Shown: positions 16,823-25,723, counted from the stretch's first letter. The stretch is 57,041 nucleotides of DNA from an uncultured Geobacter sp. (GCA_903925075.1 CAIYDQ010000298.1:1-57041), one strand, 5' to 3'. Numbers and translations: made by a program. The notes: a model not told the origin generated them from the letters alone.

Positions 16823-18910
16823 CTAGGTCGCCTGATAGCCGATGCGCACGGCGCCCCAGTGCCTGCCGCCGAAGTGGATGGGGGTGGAGATGTCGTTCAT
16901 GACCTCGCCGGTATCCCTCATGTAGGTCTGCAGCAGGAACGCCTCGGTGTTCTGGGCAGCCTTCAAGCCGGTCTTGTCGTTGAACAGCCTCTTGGTCCTG
17001 TTGTTGACCATGTCCAGCGCCGGGTCCCCGGTAAGCGGCTTGGAGTAGCGCAGGTTGTGGCTGGCCACGTAGCCGCGCTCGTCCACGCAGATGGCGAAGA
17101 ACACCGAGCCCTGTCGGGCGAGGATCTCCTCCTGCAAAGGGGAGATGTACTGGTCGAAGTAGCGGTCGAAGGCCGTGCCGTATTTTTGGGGGGAGGTGTT
17201 GGGGATGGGGCGGTAGTTGCGGTCGAACAGGTCGGCCAGGGTGAGCCTGTTCTCGGCGATCGCCTTTTCCAGCGCCGCAATCGCCCCGTCCCTCAGGTCG
17301 CGGGCCAGCGCCTTCATGCCGTCGTGGCGGTTGCCGACGCTGAACTTGCCGACCGTGGAGAAGATCTGTTCGGCGACGCCGGTGAGCACGGCAAAGCGCT
17401 TTTCGCTTTCCTGCATGTCGCTGTGCACGGTCGAGGCGGAATGGGAGACGTTTTGAATCTGATGGGAAATGTCGCTGGTGGTCGAGCTTTGCTCCTCGGT
17501 GGCCGAGGCGATCTGGTTGATCAGTTGCGCCGTCTCGCCGGCCAGGCCCAGGATCCGCTGCAGGCAATCGCGGGCGGCGGTTGATTTGGCGACGCCGTCC
17601 TCGACCCGCTCCTGCTCCTCGGCGATCAAACTGGCGGCGTCCCGGCTCTCGCTCTGGATGCTGGTGATGATTCTGGCGATCTCCTTGGTGGAGGTCGCCG
17701 TTTTTTCCGAGAGGTTTTTCACCTCGTCGGCCACCACGGCGAATCCTCGCCCGTGCTCGCCGGCCCGGGCCGCTTCGATGGCGGCGTTCAACGCCAGGAG
17801 CTTGGTCTGGTCCGCTATGTCCTCGATCAGGCTGATGATGTCGCCGATCTGGGCGGAGGAGGCCTCGAGCCTGCCGACCGTGCCCAGGGTCTTCACCACG
17901 TTCTCCCGGATCATCGCGATGCTCTGGCAGGCGCCGTCCACCACGGCCATCCCTTCGCTGGCGGCGGCGTCCACCTGCTCGGAAAATACGGCGGCCTGAT
18001 GCGTATTGCCCGCGACCACATGGAGGGTGGTCGCCATCTGCTCCGCGGCCACCGCGACCGACTGGGAGCGGTCCTTTTGATCGGCCGCGGAGAGAACGGT
18101 CTTGGTGGTGCGGCTGGAAACGTGGCAAAGCGAGACGGAGATGTTCTCCGCGAGTAGGTAGAGCACCGAGACCGTTTCCCGCAGTTTTCTGACCAGGTGA
18201 TTGATGTGGCCGGCGAGCTCGCCGATCTCGTCCTCGGAGCGAACCGGTATCTCCTTGGTGAGATCCCCCTCCCCCGCCGCGATGTCCTGCAGCTTCTCGG
18301 AAAAGAACAGCACGTCGCGCACGACGGTCCTCTTGAAGAACACCCACATGCAGGCCAGCATCAGGACGAAGAAGCAAAGGCCGGCGGCAACCAGGATCGC
18401 GCTCATCTTAACGGCGCTCTGGTAGCCGTCCTCCAGCGAGGAGGTAAGCATGATCACGCCGCGATACTTCTCGCCGGCGTCGTGGCACTGCTTGCAGCGC
18501 TCCTCGTTGACCAGCGGCACCACCGCCCGCAAGGTATGCAGGCCGTTCTCCACCTGCCGCGTCTCCAGGCGCTCTCCGCTGGCCAGCGCCTTCATCACTT
18601 CCGGGTCGGCCGGCAAGCCCGAAGACGAGGATTCCTTCCCCTCGCTGTTGTAAACCTTCAGGTCGAACCCGAATTTCTTCTCCCGAGCGACTCGGGAAAG
18701 GCTCAGCACCCCTTTCGAGTCGTCCTTCATCATCAGCTCCGCGATCTGGTTGATGATGACCTTCGACATGATGCGGCTGTTTTTCTCCTGCAAGGCCATG
18801 GTCGACTGGTACTGAAGCCAGATCGCCAGCAGCCCCACGATGTTGATTCCGATGAAGAGGGTGACCCCGATTATCGCCAGAATCTTGTGCAACAGCTTCT
18901 TTTTAAACAT
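16823..18910 (-). CDS. Methyl-accepting chemotaxis protein with periplasmic haem c motif and C-terminal sensor-like domain
   Basis: With the start at 18910 (GGGAGAA 5 nt upstream) the protein has 695 residues. The first membrane helix is at about 9-32. A periplasmic sensor domain follows with CKQCH at 139-143, a covalent haem c site, and the second helix is at about 170-193. Next come a HAMP domain, the MCP signalling domain with its hairpin tip ([27 protein letters not shown]), and a C-terminal extension of about 150 residues ([37 protein letters not shown]). The extension resembles a cytoplasmic PAS/Cache-like domain seen on other deltaproteobacterial MCPs. Haem-PAS receptors of this kind in Geobacter are thought to sense redox conditions. 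Eleven in-frame codons upstream lack a ribosome binding site and were excluded. Confidence 0.9.
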   Translation of the reverse strand: MFKKKLLHKILAIIGVTLFIGINIVGLLAIWLQYQSTMALQEKNSRIMSKVIINQIAELMMKDDSKGVLSLSRVAREKKFGFDLKVYNSEGKESSSSGLPADPEVMKALASGERLETRQVENGLHTLRAVVPLVNEERCKQCHDAGEKYRGVIMLTSSLEDGYQSAVKMSAILVAAGLCFFVLMLACMWVFFKRTVVRDVLFFSEKLQDIAAGEGDLTKEIPVRSEDEIGELAGHINHLVRKLRETVSVLYLLAENISVSLCHVSSRTTKTVLSAADQKDRSQSVAVAAEQMATTLHVVAGNTHQAAVFSEQVDAAASEGMAVVDGACQSIAMIRENVVKTLGTVGRLEASSAQIGDIISLIEDIADQTKLLALNAAIEAARAGEHGRGFAVVADEVKNLSEKTATSTKEIARIITSIQSESRDAASLIAEEQERVEDGVAKSTAARDCLQRILGLAGETAQLINQIASATEEQSSTTSDISHQIQNVSHSASTVHSDMQESEKRFAVLTGVAEQIFSTVGKFSVGNRHDGMKALARDLRDGAIAALEKAIAENRLTLADLFDRNYRPIPNTSPQKYGTAFDRYFDQYISPLQEEILARQGSVFFAICVDERGYVASHNLRYSKPLTGDPALDMVNNRTKRLFNDKTGLKAAQNTEAFLLQTYMRDTGEVMNDISTPIHFGGRHWGAVRIGYQAT

Positions 18911-19047
18911 CAAATTCTCCCGGGGTCCAACGATGCATTTCATTACCGTGTTTTATTATCGGCATATTACTACAGCACTTTAGGAAAACCTATCGGAAAA
19001 TAACGAGGCGGATGGACTGCCCCGGCAAACGGAGGCTCGCAGCATCT

Positions 19048-19088
19048 TTGACTTTGGTCAAGGTTCGACTTGGCCCTTGTGCTATCAT
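19048..19088 (+). promoter_or_regulatory. Crp/Fnr-family-like site and extended -10 promoter of the PAS gene
   Basis: TTGAC-N4-GTCAA (19048-19061) is a perfect palindrome of the Crp/Fnr type, like the sites described for HcpR/DNR nitrosative-stress regulators. TATCAT (19083-19088) preceded by TG-C forms an extended -10 element with no good -35. The palindrome centre lies about 40 bp before the predicted start, the class II activator position. Confidence 0.5.
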
Positions 19089-19116
19089 GAATCATCAAAC
19101 AACGAGGGGAGGAGTC

Positions 19117-19560
19117 ATGATCGAGATGTCCAACGAGGAGCTGTGCCGGCAGTTAGTGCAGGAATGTAACGACGCAATCATCTATTCGGACCGGGCAGGC
19201 ATCATCCGGCTCTGGAATGCCGGCGCCGAGCAGATGCTGGGTTTTAGCGCCGAAGAGGCCACCGGCCAGTCGCTCGACATCTTCATCCCTGAAAACCAGC
19301 GCGCCCGCCATTGGGAAGGCTATTTCAAGGTGATGGAAACCGGGGTGACCCGGTACGCCAAGGAGCTCTTGGCGGCGCCCGCCATCCGCAAGGACGGCAC
19401 GCGCCTGTCGACCGAGTTCTCGATGACCATCATCAGGGACGAGGTCGGACGGATCGCCGGCAGCGTCGCGGTGATGAGGGACGTTTCCGCCAAATGGCAG
19501 AAGGAAAAGGCCTTGAAATCGCGCCTGGCTGAGCTGGAAAAAGAGAGCAGCGCCGGCTGA
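19117..19560 (+). CDS. Single-PAS-domain sensor protein
   Basis: The 147-residue soluble protein consists almost entirely of one PAS domain (about 8-128: NDAIIYSDRAGIIRLWNAGAEQMLGFSAEEATGQ, then the PAC part RLSTEFSMTII, VAVMRDVSAKW). A short charged helix at the C-terminus could form a coiled coil. No kinase, GGDEF or DNA-binding output is present, so it must pass its signal by protein contact or oligomerisation. Cofactor residues for haem or flavin are not evident. The ATG at 19117 with GGGGAGGAG upstream is preferred to longer in-frame starts. A Crp/Fnr-like palindrome precedes it and a terminator follows, so it is a monocistronic and probably regulated gene. Confidence 0.82.
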   Translation: MIEMSNEELCRQLVQECNDAIIYSDRAGIIRLWNAGAEQMLGFSAEEATGQSLDIFIPENQRARHWEGYFKVMETGVTRYAKELLAAPAIRKDGTRLSTEFSMTIIRDEVGRIAGSVAVMRDVSAKWQKEKALKSRLAELEKESSAG

Positions 19561-19594
19561 GCCATGGTCGGGCGGGATATACGCTATACGCAAG

Positions 19595-19627
19595 AAGAGC
19601 GCGGGAAAAATTTCCTGCGCTCTTTTT
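19595..19627 (+). terminator. Intrinsic terminator of the PAS gene
   Basis: AAGAGCGCGGGAAA (19595-19608) pairs with TTTCCTGCGCTCTT (19611-19624, one G-U) and is followed by T's. Confidence 0.8.
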
Positions 19628-19639
19628 GCTCGCGTCTCT

Positions 19640-19675
19640 TTTATTTCGGGCACCCGGTTTATTTCGGGCACCCGG
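19640..19675. repeat. Two tandem 18-bp repeats with palindromic core
   Basis: TTTATTTCGGGCACCCGG occurs at 19640-19657 and, identically, at 19658-19675. Each copy contains CGGG-CA-CCCG. It sits between the convergent PAS and bacterioferritin genes. Confidence 0.9.
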
Positions 19676-19710
19676 AGGTTCAACCGCCCAAACCGCTGCC
19701 GGCAGGCGCT

Positions 19711-20178
19711 TCAGCCGACCTGGTCGACCAGGTAATTCTGCACTCCCATTTGCGCGATCTGGTCCAATTGCGCCTCGATCTCGTCGATGTGGGTCTCTTC
19801 CTGGCTCAGGATCTCGTTCAGCAGTTCCCGGGTGCCGTTGTCGCCCAGTTCCACCGCGATGCGGATACTCTCATTGTAGCCGCGGATGGCGGTCTCCTCG
19901 GAGCCGTGATCGAACTGATGCATCTTCGGGACTTCGGCTCCGATGTGGATCGGATCGAGCCTGCTGACGATCGGCCTCCCCTCGAGAAAAAGTATGCGCT
20001 CGATTAGCTTCTCCGCATGCTTCATCTCCGTGATCGCCCGGCTGCGGATCATGGCGTGAAGGCGCTTGTAGCCCCAGTTCTCACACATCTCCGCATGCAC
20101 CATGTACTGATTGGTCGCGGTCAACTCCTCGGCCAGGCGCACATTGAGCTGCTCTATGATCCTCTCGTTCCCCTTCAT
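19711..20178 (-). CDS. bfr: Bacterioferritin
   Basis: The 155-residue four-helix-bundle protein aligns throughout with bacterioferritin. Ferroxidase ligands are visible: Glu18 (EEL), Glu51 and His54 in EMKHAEKLIERILFLEG, a middle Glu in IRIAVELGDNG, and Glu/His in SQEETHIDEIEAQ. Met52, the residue that binds the inter-subunit haem, is conserved. It oxidises Fe(II) and stores iron in a 24-mer shell. The C-terminal tail carries GVQNYLVDQVG. AAGGAGG lies 7 nt before the ATG and a promoter is proposed at 20284-20311. No bacterioferritin-associated ferredoxin gene is adjacent. Confidence 0.95.
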   Translation of the reverse strand: MKGNERIIEQLNVRLAEELTATNQYMVHAEMCENWGYKRLHAMIRSRAITEMKHAEKLIERILFLEGRPIVSRLDPIHIGAEVPKMHQFDHGSEETAIRGYNESIRIAVELGDNGTRELLNEILSQEETHIDEIEAQLDQIAQMGVQNYLVDQVG

Positions 20179-20283
20179 GAATGACCTCCTTAGGTGTGAT
20201 GGCCTTGCGGCCGCCAGCCGATCGGGCGCGGGCGTCTGCGCAACACGGTCGGCACGTTAACGCCAATTAATTCACAGTGAAAG

Positions 20284-20311
20284 AGTATACCGACCATAAT
20301 CGAGTTGGCAA
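20284..20311 (-). promoter_or_regulatory. Putative sigma70 promoter of bfr
   Basis: TTGCCA and TATACT on the minus strand are 16 bp apart. The leader would be about 100 nt. No clear Fur box was recognised. Confidence 0.5.
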
Positions 20312-20342
20312 TCGGAGGGGAGATTTTGCCGGCGGGAAGGAA

Positions 20343-20616
20343 CAGTTAAGTTAAGGCAAGGGTACTGAATTTATGGCAACGGTTGCATCGGATCGGCTTC
20401 CCCCCCCTAACCCTCCCCCGCTGGGGGAGGGGACCGCTAGCTCCTTTCCCCACGCTGCGGGAGGGATCACTAGCTCCTCCTTACAGCTGCGGGAGGGGAC
20501 CACTCCCCTCCCGCTGGGGGAGGAAATAGCTCCTCCCCCCAGCGGGGGGAGGTTGGGAGGGGGGAAGAACCGCCAAGGCTTAATTTAACCGCAGTAGGGG
20601 TGGGGAGAGGGTGAAA
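20343..20616. repeat. Diverged MITE-like dispersed element, C/G-rich interior
   Basis: The left border CAGTTAAGTTAAGG (20343-20356) and the right border CTTAATTTAACCGCA (around 20579-20593) are degenerate versions of the 17-bp terminal repeats of the element at 48846-48990. Between them lie several CTCCCCC/GGGGGAG palindromes. The right flank TGGGGAGAGGGTGAAAAGC recurs at 40035-40055. No gene is supported in 20179-20667 apart from the bfr promoter; the open frame here is an artefact of the low-complexity repeat. Confidence 0.65.
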
Positions 20617-20667
20617 AGCTCGCCAAAGCCCGAAGAATCCCCGGCGAGGGACTCACGGTCCGGCGGC

Positions 20668-21495
20668 CTAAGGGGCGGCAAAGAGCGCCAAGCAGGCGGC
20701 CATGAGCAGGATCAGGACGGTAACGACCAGGCAAAGAAGCGCCAACAGCCGGTGCCCCATGGTCTCCGGGCGAAGAGATCGGTAACCCAACAGCTTGCCG
20801 AGCAGCACCCCGCCGACGATGCCACCGCCGTGACCCCAGTTATTGATCCCCGGCATGATCAGCCCGAACAGGACCAGGCTGATCAGCCAGCCGCTCACCT
20901 CACGCGAGACGGCGGCGCCGTAATCGCCGCCGCAGCTCTTGCCGAAATAGAACAGCGCGCCGATCAACCCGCAGACAGAGGCGGATGCGCCGATGGTGAA
21001 GGAGACGCCGGCAAGGCAGGAGGCCAGATAGCCGCTCACCCCGCTAAGCGTGTAGATGATGAACATGCGGCTGGCCCCGAATTCGGCGCTTACCCAGGGC
21101 CCGATCTGGCGAAGCGCCATCATGTTGAAGAGGATGTGCAGCACGCCGCCGTGCAGGTAACTCGCGGAAATCAGAGTCCAAAAGCGGCCGAATTCCACCA
21201 CCGGCACCACCCCGGTAGCCCCCAGCAGCAACAGGCTCGATTGGTCCGGCGACAAAAAGTTGAGCGGGTTGCCTCCGAACCCGCCGTGCCTGCTCACCAG
21301 CAGGGAAAGCAGGTAAAAGAGGACGTTGGCCGCGATCACCCCTTTCACCAGCCACTCCCGGTCGCTCTCCAGGCGCGACCAAGCGGCGAGGCCGGCCCAG
21401 AAGCCGGGGCGCGGGGCTCCGCACCAGGCGCAGGAGGATTGACTGCCGTCGAGCGGTCTGCCGCAGCGCGGGCATGGCAGGGAAGTTCGAGCCAT
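20668..21495 (-). CDS. Rhomboid-family intramembrane serine protease with zinc-ribbon N-terminus
   Basis: The 275 residues begin with a small zinc ribbon (CPRCG at 8-12 and CAWCG at 22-26), followed by six to seven membrane helices. The rhomboid signature is present: HGGVLHILFNMMAL (loop and helix 2), the catalytic serine in GASASVCGLIGALFYFG (Ser171; canonical is GASG) and the catalytic histidine in NNWGHGGGIVGG (His222). It should cleave single-pass membrane substrates within the bilayer. AAGGAGG lies 8 nt before the ATG, and the gene begins 5 nt after the E2 stop, so it is the last gene of the dehydrogenase operon. Why a protease is co-transcribed with these enzymes is not clear. Confidence 0.87.
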   Translation of the reverse strand: MARTSLPCPRCGRPLDGSQSSCAWCGAPRPGFWAGLAAWSRLESDREWLVKGVIAANVLFYLLSLLVSRHGGFGGNPLNFLSPDQSSLLLLGATGVVPVVEFGRFWTLISASYLHGGVLHILFNMMALRQIGPWVSAEFGASRMFIIYTLSGVSGYLASCLAGVSFTIGASASVCGLIGALFYFGKSCGGDYGAAVSREVSGWLISLVLFGLIMPGINNWGHGGGIVGGVLLGKLLGYRSLRPETMGHRLLALLCLVVTVLILLMAACLALFAAP

Positions 21496-21500
21496 CAGAA

Positions 21501-22832
21501 TCAGCCTCCTTCCAACAACAGCAGGGCGGGATCCTCCAGGTAGCGGAGCACCTTGCCGAGGAATCGAGCGGCATCGGCGCCGTCGGTGGCGCGGTGGTCG
21601 AAGGTGAGTGAGAGCGGCAGGATTTTTCTGATGGCGATCTGACCGCGATGCACCCAGGGGCGCTCCACGATGCGGCCGAAGCCGAGGATGGCCACGTCGG
21701 GCCAGTTGATGATGGGGGTGGCGAAGGTGCCGCCGAAATGTCCGTAGTTGGTGATGGTGAAGCTGCTCCCCCGCAGGTCCTCCAGCGCGATGGTCCGCTC
21801 GTGAGCCTTGCGCCCCAGTTCCTGGATCACCGCCGCCAGTTCGATGATGCTCTTTTTGTCGACGTCCCGTATCACCGGCACCATCAACCCCTCCGGCGTA
21901 TCGACCGCGATGCCGAAATGGTAATGCTTCTTGAGCACGATGGTCTGGGCGTCGTCGTCAATGGAGGCGTTCAGCAGCGGATGCTCCTGCAGGGCGTGCT
22001 GGGTGGCCTTGATGAAAAAGGGGAGAAAGGTAAGATGGGTGCCTCGGGACTCCACTTCGCCCTGCTCGCGATTGCGCAGTTCCCAAATCTCGGTGATGTC
22101 CGCCTCCTCCATGCTGGTGACGAAAGCGGTAGTTCTTTGGGAGGCAAGCACGTTGCGGGCAATGGTGCGTCGCAGTCCTCGCAAGGGAAGTTTTTCCTCC
22201 AGTGGAGCCCCTTGTTCAAGTTCGCCGGCAGCTTGTCGATCCGGTTCGCCGGCAGGCTGCCGATCCTGTTTGGCAGCGGCCTGTCCGATAAGATCCTCAG
22301 GGATGATGCAACCGCGCGGACCGCTTCCCCGGACGTAGCTCAGATCGATTCCCCTCTCCCTTGCCAACTTCCTGACCTGCGGCGTAGCGAGCACGTCCCC
22401 CCCCTGCCGCGGCGCAGAAGGCGCTTCGTCGTCTGCTTCGGGAAGCGACCCCACGATGCCAACCGAAGGGGAACGCCGAGGCGGCTCAGCCTCAGCTTTA
22501 ACCTCTGCCTCAGCCTTGACCTCAGCCTTACCATCGGCCTCAGCCTTAGCCTTAGTCTTAGTCTCGGCTTCAGTGGATGTCTGCCTGGCCGCGTCGACCA
22601 CAGCTATGGTCAGCAGCGTCTCGCCGACCTTGACCATCTCCCCTTCCCTGCACAGCAGGTTGGAGACGACGCCGGCGCGCGGAGAGGGGACTTCGACCAC
22701 GGCCTTATCCGTCTCCACCTCCAGGAGGATCTGGTGTTCGGCAACCTCGTCCCCTACCGCCACCAGCCACTTGCGCAGTTCGGCCTCGGCGATCCCTTCG
22801 CCGAGATCGGGAAGCTTGAAATCAAAAGACAT
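21501..22832 (-). CDS. 2-Oxoacid dehydrogenase E2 (dihydrolipoyl acyltransferase)
   Basis: The 443-residue E2 has three domains in order. A single lipoyl domain (about 1-78) carries the lipoylated Lys43 in EVETDKAVVEVPS. A peripheral subunit-binding domain (about 145-180) reads VLATPQVRKLARERGIDL. The catalytic domain (about 210-440) has DHRATDGADA, with His413 and Asp417. The first linker is made of KAEAE-type repeats encoded by short DNA repeats. It transfers the acyl group from E1 to CoA. One lipoyl domain and the E1a/E1b neighbours suggest a branched-chain, acetoin or Gram-positive-like pyruvate complex. Substrate cannot be decided from sequence alone. AAGGAG precedes the ATG. Confidence 0.92.
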   Translation of the reverse strand: MSFDFKLPDLGEGIAEAELRKWLVAVGDEVAEHQILLEVETDKAVVEVPSPRAGVVSNLLCREGEMVKVGETLLTIAVVDAARQTSTEAETKTKAKAEADGKAEVKAEAEVKAEAEPPRRSPSVGIVGSLPEADDEAPSAPRQGGDVLATPQVRKLARERGIDLSYVRGSGPRGCIIPEDLIGQAAAKQDRQPAGEPDRQAAGELEQGAPLEEKLPLRGLRRTIARNVLASQRTTAFVTSMEEADITEIWELRNREQGEVESRGTHLTFLPFFIKATQHALQEHPLLNASIDDDAQTIVLKKHYHFGIAVDTPEGLMVPVIRDVDKKSIIELAAVIQELGRKAHERTIALEDLRGSSFTITNYGHFGGTFATPIINWPDVAILGFGRIVERPWVHRGQIAIRKILPLSLTFDHRATDGADAARFLGKVLRYLEDPALLLLEGG

Positions 22833-22862
22833 AGAGCCCGCTCCTTGCCTACTTAATTTTAG

Positions 22863-23825
22863 TCAGTATTTCAGCACCTCGGCAACTGCGGCCTGTATCT
22901 GCTGGGTGCTCGGTAGATAGTAGTCCATGAGCTTTGCCAACGGGACCGGCGCATCGGGAGCCGTCACCCTCAAGACCGGCGCCCGCAGATAGAGCATCGC
23001 CTCTTCGGCAATGGTGGCCGCGATTTCCGCCCCCAGGCCGCAGGTCTTGGCCGCCTCGTGCACGATCACCGCGCGGCCGGTCTTTTTTACCGAGGTCAGC
23101 ACGGCTTCGACGTCGAAAGGGTTGAGGGTGAGCAGGTCAATGACCTCGGCGTCATAAGCTGCCACCGACTTTAGCACCCGCTCCAGCATGCTTCCCCAAG
23201 CGATAACGGTCACCGCTTTACCGGCGCGGGCAACTTTGGCCCGCCCCAACTCCAGGAGATACTCTCCTTCCGGCACCTCTTCCCTAAGCAACCGGTAAAG
23301 CCTGGTAGGCTCCAGGAAAAGCACCGGGTCCGGGTCGCGCAGGGAGGCGAGCAGCAACCCCTTGGCACTGTAAGGGCCTGAAGGGACCACCACCTTCAAC
23401 CCCGGAATCTGGCAGAAAATAGACTCGGCGCTTTCCTCGTGCAGTTCGGGCGCCTTGATCCCCGCGCCGTAGGGGGTGCGCACCACGAGCGGGCAGCTGT
23501 AGCGCCCGCGCGAGCGGGAACGCAGCCGCGCCGCGTGGGCCGCCAACTGTTCGAAGGCGGAATAGATGAAGCCCAGGAACTGGATCTCGGCCACCGGACG
23601 CAGCCCGTAGGCCGCCATGCCGATGGCGGCGCCCATGATCGCCGACTCGGAGAGCGGGGTATCCAGCACCCTCTCGGCGCCGAAGCGCTCCTGCAGCCCC
23701 TCGGTAACCCGGAACACACCGCCGTCGCGCCCCACGTCCTCGCCCAGGAGCACCACCCGGTCGTCACGCTCCATCTCCTCGCCGAGCGCCTGATTGATAG
23801 CCTGCACCATGTTTAGTTGGGCCAT
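22863..23825 (-). CDS. 2-Oxoacid dehydrogenase E1 beta subunit
   Basis: The 320-residue protein is a complete E1 beta subunit. It has MVQAINQALGEEMERDDRVVLLGEDVGRDGGVF at the N-terminus, TPLSESAIMGAAIGMAAYGLRPVAEIQF, the RTPYGAGIKAPELHEES loop (typical PDH-type enzymes have GGG..GPxHSQS), and a C-terminal transketolase-like domain with VTVIAWGSML and IVHEA. It binds thiamine diphosphate together with E1 alpha and decarboxylates the 2-oxoacid. The start codon lies one base after the E1-alpha stop (TGA-C-ATG), so translation is coupled. GGAAGGGA serves as ribosome binding site inside the alpha gene. Confidence 0.93.
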   Translation of the reverse strand: MAQLNMVQAINQALGEEMERDDRVVLLGEDVGRDGGVFRVTEGLQERFGAERVLDTPLSESAIMGAAIGMAAYGLRPVAEIQFLGFIYSAFEQLAAHAARLRSRSRGRYSCPLVVRTPYGAGIKAPELHEESAESIFCQIPGLKVVVPSGPYSAKGLLLASLRDPDPVLFLEPTRLYRLLREEVPEGEYLLELGRAKVARAGKAVTVIAWGSMLERVLKSVAAYDAEVIDLLTLNPFDVEAVLTSVKKTGRAVIVHEAAKTCGLGAEIAATIAEEAMLYLRAPVLRVTAPDAPVPLAKLMDYYLPSTQQIQAAVAEVLKY

Positions 23826-23826
23826 G

Positions 23827-24882
23827 TCAGCGTCCCTTCCTTTGCTCAGCCTGGCGCGGGCTCAGCGTCTTGCGCGTCCCTGTGAACAGCTCGGCCGCGG
23901 CAGGCGGCGCGATCGCCTCCATCTCCTGCACCGCGGCGTCGATGATGCCGATCGCCCGAGCCTTGACCTCCTTGCCGCTCTGCTCGCTCCACAGCCCGCG
24001 AGCAGTCAGGAAGCGCTGCAACCTGACGATCGGGTCCCGGGTCCGCCAGAGATTCACCTCTTCGGGTGAGCGGTAGCGGCCGGCATCGTCTGCGGTGGTA
24101 TGGTCGGCCATCCGGTAGGTGAGACACTCGATGAAAGTGGGCCCGGCGCCGCTGCGGGCCTTGTCGAGCGCCTGCCGGGCGGCGCTGTAAACGGCAAAGA
24201 CGTCGTTGCCGTCCACCTGTATGCCCGGAAAGCCGTAGCCTATCGCCTTTTGCGCCAGCGAGGCCGATGCCGTCTGGTTCTTGAGAGGCACCGAGATGGC
24301 CCACTGGTTGTTCTGGCAGATGAAGACCACCGGGAGCCGGAACACCCCTGCCATGTTGAACGCCTCGTGAAAATCGCCCTTGGAAGTGGCGCCGTCCCCG
24401 AAGTAGGCGACAACGGCAATCGGGTCGCGCCGGTAGCGGGCGGCCAGAGCGGCGCCCACCGCCTGCGGGATTTGGCTGCCGACCGCCACGCATAAAGGGA
24501 AGATGTTGAGCCGCTGCGGCCCCAGTTGGCCGCGCTCGTCGCCGGTCCAATACTGCAGGAGCTGCGCCGCGGGATAGCCGAGCGTCAGTTGCACTCCCAT
24601 CTCGCGAAAAGAAGGGAAGATCCAGTCGGTCGCCGCGATGGCAAAGGCGCTTCCCACCTGGGCCGCCTCCTGTCCCGAGATCTGCGGATAGGTGCCGAGG
24701 CGTCCCTCCCGTTGCAGCGCCACGGCGCGCTCGTCGAAGGTGCGCGCCAGCACCATCGCCTCATACATGCGCCCTATTTCGAGATCCGACAGCGACGGCA
24801 TCAGCGTCTCGTCGATGTTGCCGTTGTCGTCCAAAATGCCCAGACGCAGAACCTCAAAACTGGCAATAATATCTTGTGGCAT
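23827..24882 (-). CDS. 2-Oxoacid dehydrogenase E1 alpha subunit
   Basis: The 351-residue protein has the thiamine diphosphate motif running from GDG (162-164) to NN (191-192). Around it are YPQISGQEAAQVGSAFA and the phosphorylation-loop-like YRMADHTTADDAGRYR. It forms the alpha2beta2 E1 with the next gene. I use ATG 24882; a TTG two codons earlier is the alternative, with AAAAGG in between. Its own sigma70 promoter lies at 24927-24955, so E1a-E1b-E2-rhomboid can be transcribed apart from the TVP38 and flavoenzyme genes upstream. Confidence 0.93.
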   Translation of the reverse strand: MPQDIIASFEVLRLGILDDNGNIDETLMPSLSDLEIGRMYEAMVLARTFDERAVALQREGRLGTYPQISGQEAAQVGSAFAIAATDWIFPSFREMGVQLTLGYPAAQLLQYWTGDERGQLGPQRLNIFPLCVAVGSQIPQAVGAALAARYRRDPIAVVAYFGDGATSKGDFHEAFNMAGVFRLPVVFICQNNQWAISVPLKNQTASASLAQKAIGYGFPGIQVDGNDVFAVYSAARQALDKARSGAGPTFIECLTYRMADHTTADDAGRYRSPEEVNLWRTRDPIVRLQRFLTARGLWSEQSGKEVKARAIGIIDAAVQEMEAIAPPAAAELFTGTRKTLSPRQAEQRKGR

Positions 24883-24926
24883 AGTCAAAGCCTTTTTTTA
24901 TAGTAGTCACAGCTATTTCTCAATTC

Positions 24927-24955
24927 AGTGTAATCGCACCTTGATACTATGTCAA
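24927..24955 (-). promoter_or_regulatory. Sigma70 promoter of the E1a-E1b-E2-rhomboid operon
   Basis: TTGACA and TACACT on the minus strand are separated by 17 bp. The leader is about 37 nt. Confidence 0.72.
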
Positions 24956-25024
24956 AGCACGCCATCGGCGGCAGGATCTGGAACAAGATAGGCAACAAGA
25001 TTTTTAAGACAGTACTAATGCAGT

Positions 25025-25723
25025 TCAGACCTTGTCCATAGGGCCGGATGCCCCTTTTTTCTTTAGTTTCCCGAAGATCACCGGCACTAAGGCGAAAAGA
25101 CCCAGCAGCGCAAACGATCCGAGCACCCGAGGCGAAGCCACGTCCCGAAGCGAACTGATGCCGGCAAGGCTCGCTCCGGCGTTCACATAAACAAAGCCGC
25201 CGGGAATGATGCCGAGCAAGGTGGCGAGCAGGAAGGTTCTGAGCGGCAACGCCGTGAGGCCCGCAGCCAGGTTGATCAGGAAGAAGGGGAAAAGCGGCAC
25301 CAAACGGAGAAAGAGGAGGTAGTTGAAGCCGCGGGCCTCCAACTCGCGGTTCAGCCCCTCCAGCTTTGGGCCGAACTTCTCCAGGACCGGGTCGCGCAGC
25401 AGGTAGCGCGTCACCAGAAAGGCGCAGGCGGCGCCAATGGTGGCCGCGCTTACCGCGTAGAGCGTCCCCAACAACGACCCGAAAATGGCGCCGGCAGCAA
25501 GCGAGAGGATCGCCGCCCCGGGAAGCGACAGCGCCGTTTGCACGACGTAGACCGCCATGAAGCCTGCCACCGTCGCGATGCCGTGGGCGGCGTAGTAGGC
25601 GGCAAGCGCCTGCTGGTTTGCCTTGAGGGCGCCGAGAGTCAGGAACCGTCCCAGGTCAAGGTAGAAAAATAGACCGACTGCCGACAGGGCGGCCAGGAGC
25701 AGCAGCAATTTTTTCGCGTTCAT
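25025..25723 (-). CDS. TVP38/TMEM64 (DedA-like, VTT domain) membrane protein
   Basis: The 232-residue protein has about six hydrophobic segments and the VTT/SNARE-associated core: GAAILSLAAGAIFGSLLGTLYAV, GAACAFLVTRYLLRDPV, then the conserved FLLFLRLVPLFPFFLINLAAGLT-like segment (here beginning NYLLFLRLVPLFPF) and LLGIIPGGFVYVNAG. Homologues are membrane transporters or lipid scramblase-like proteins. In many bacteria a TVP38 protein is encoded next to, or fused with, a mercuric-reductase-like flavoenzyme, as seen here with the upstream gene (68 nt apart). AGGAGC lies 8 nt before the ATG. Confidence 0.88.
   Translation of the reverse strand: MNAKKLLLLLAALSAVGLFFYLDLGRFLTLGALKANQQALAAYYAAHGIATVAGFMAVYVVQTALSLPGAAILSLAAGAIFGSLLGTLYAVSAATIGAACAFLVTRYLLRDPVLEKFGPKLEGLNRELEARGFNYLLFLRLVPLFPFFLINLAAGLTALPLRTFLLATLLGIIPGGFVYVNAGASLAGISSLRDVASPRVLGSFALLGLFALVPVIFGKLKKKGASGPMDKV

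Noticed and set aside
20373-20588. 71-residue Pro/Gly-rich frame
   Set aside because: Translation of the low-complexity CTCCCCC/GGGGGAG palindromes of the dispersed element.
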